From: an uncultured Eubacteriales bacterium
GTDB taxonomy: Bacteria > Bacillota_A > Clostridia > Lachnospirales > Cellulosilyticaceae
Direction of reading: 5' to 3'
DNA length: 5,914 nt
Assembly: GCA_900556665.1 (NCBI GenBank)
Contig: USPX01000129.1
Coordinates: forward strand, 1-5,914
Below, in pieces: positions 5,858-5,914 of this stretch (position 1 is its first letter; each line of letters begins with the position of its first letter). Made by a program: the position numbers and the translations under genes. Under the pieces are notes generated by a model, which had not been told where the DNA came from, ran no database searches, and was given only the letters and a program-made list of their open reading frames with translations.

Positions 5858-5914
5858 TGATTGATATGTAAACTTTTTAAAATAAAAGTGGATTAACTTC
5901 AAGCAGTGCTTAGC

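Noticed and set aside
5872..5889. Inverted repeat ACTTTT/AAAAGT after recJ as a terminator
   Set aside because: The stem is six mostly A-T pairs and is not followed by a U-tract, so it is too weak to call. Nothing else is recognised in the 57 bases after recJ.

Overview
The window comes from a low-GC Gram-positive bacterium, most likely a member of the Clostridia. The evidence is the AT-rich composition, the AGGAG-type ribosome binding sites, the tRNA-sensing T-box leader, and the gene order cysE-cysS-mrnC-rlmB, which is a Firmicutes arrangement. I cannot name genus or species from the sequence alone.

Layout. The minus strand carries a four-gene cluster read from about 3940 down to 32: cysE (serine O-acetyltransferase), cysS (cysteinyl-tRNA synthetase), mrnC (Mini-ribonuclease III) and rlmB (23S rRNA 2'-O-methyltransferase). 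The gaps are 37, 15 and 27 bases and hold ribosome binding sites but no obvious terminator, so one transcript is expected. A sigma-A-type promoter (3910-3938) and a leader of about 325 nt precede cysE. The leader contains a complete T-box riboswitch with a UGC (Cys) specifier codon, a T-box sequence that matches a tRNA with discriminator base U, and mutually exclusive antiterminator and terminator helices. On the plus strand, recJ (single-strand DNA exonuclease of the DHH family) is transcribed divergently from 4187 to 5857. Its upstream region holds an AT-rich dyad and only a weak promoter candidate.

How the genes fit together. Uncharged tRNA-Cys should stabilise the antiterminator and raise expression of both cysteine synthesis (CysE makes O-acetylserine) and cysteine charging (CysS). 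MrnC and RlmB, which mature and modify 23S rRNA, follow in the same transcript and would share this control, as in the related Bacillus cluster. RecJ is a separate DNA-repair unit.

No clearly new system is visible. The points most worth a second look are the cysteine-bearing, isoleucine-ending tail of CysE, a 15-codon reading frame starting exactly at the end of the T-box terminator, a phenylalanine-spaced basic extension on RlmB, a compact RecJ with a diverged C-terminal motif, and an operator-like dyad before recJ.
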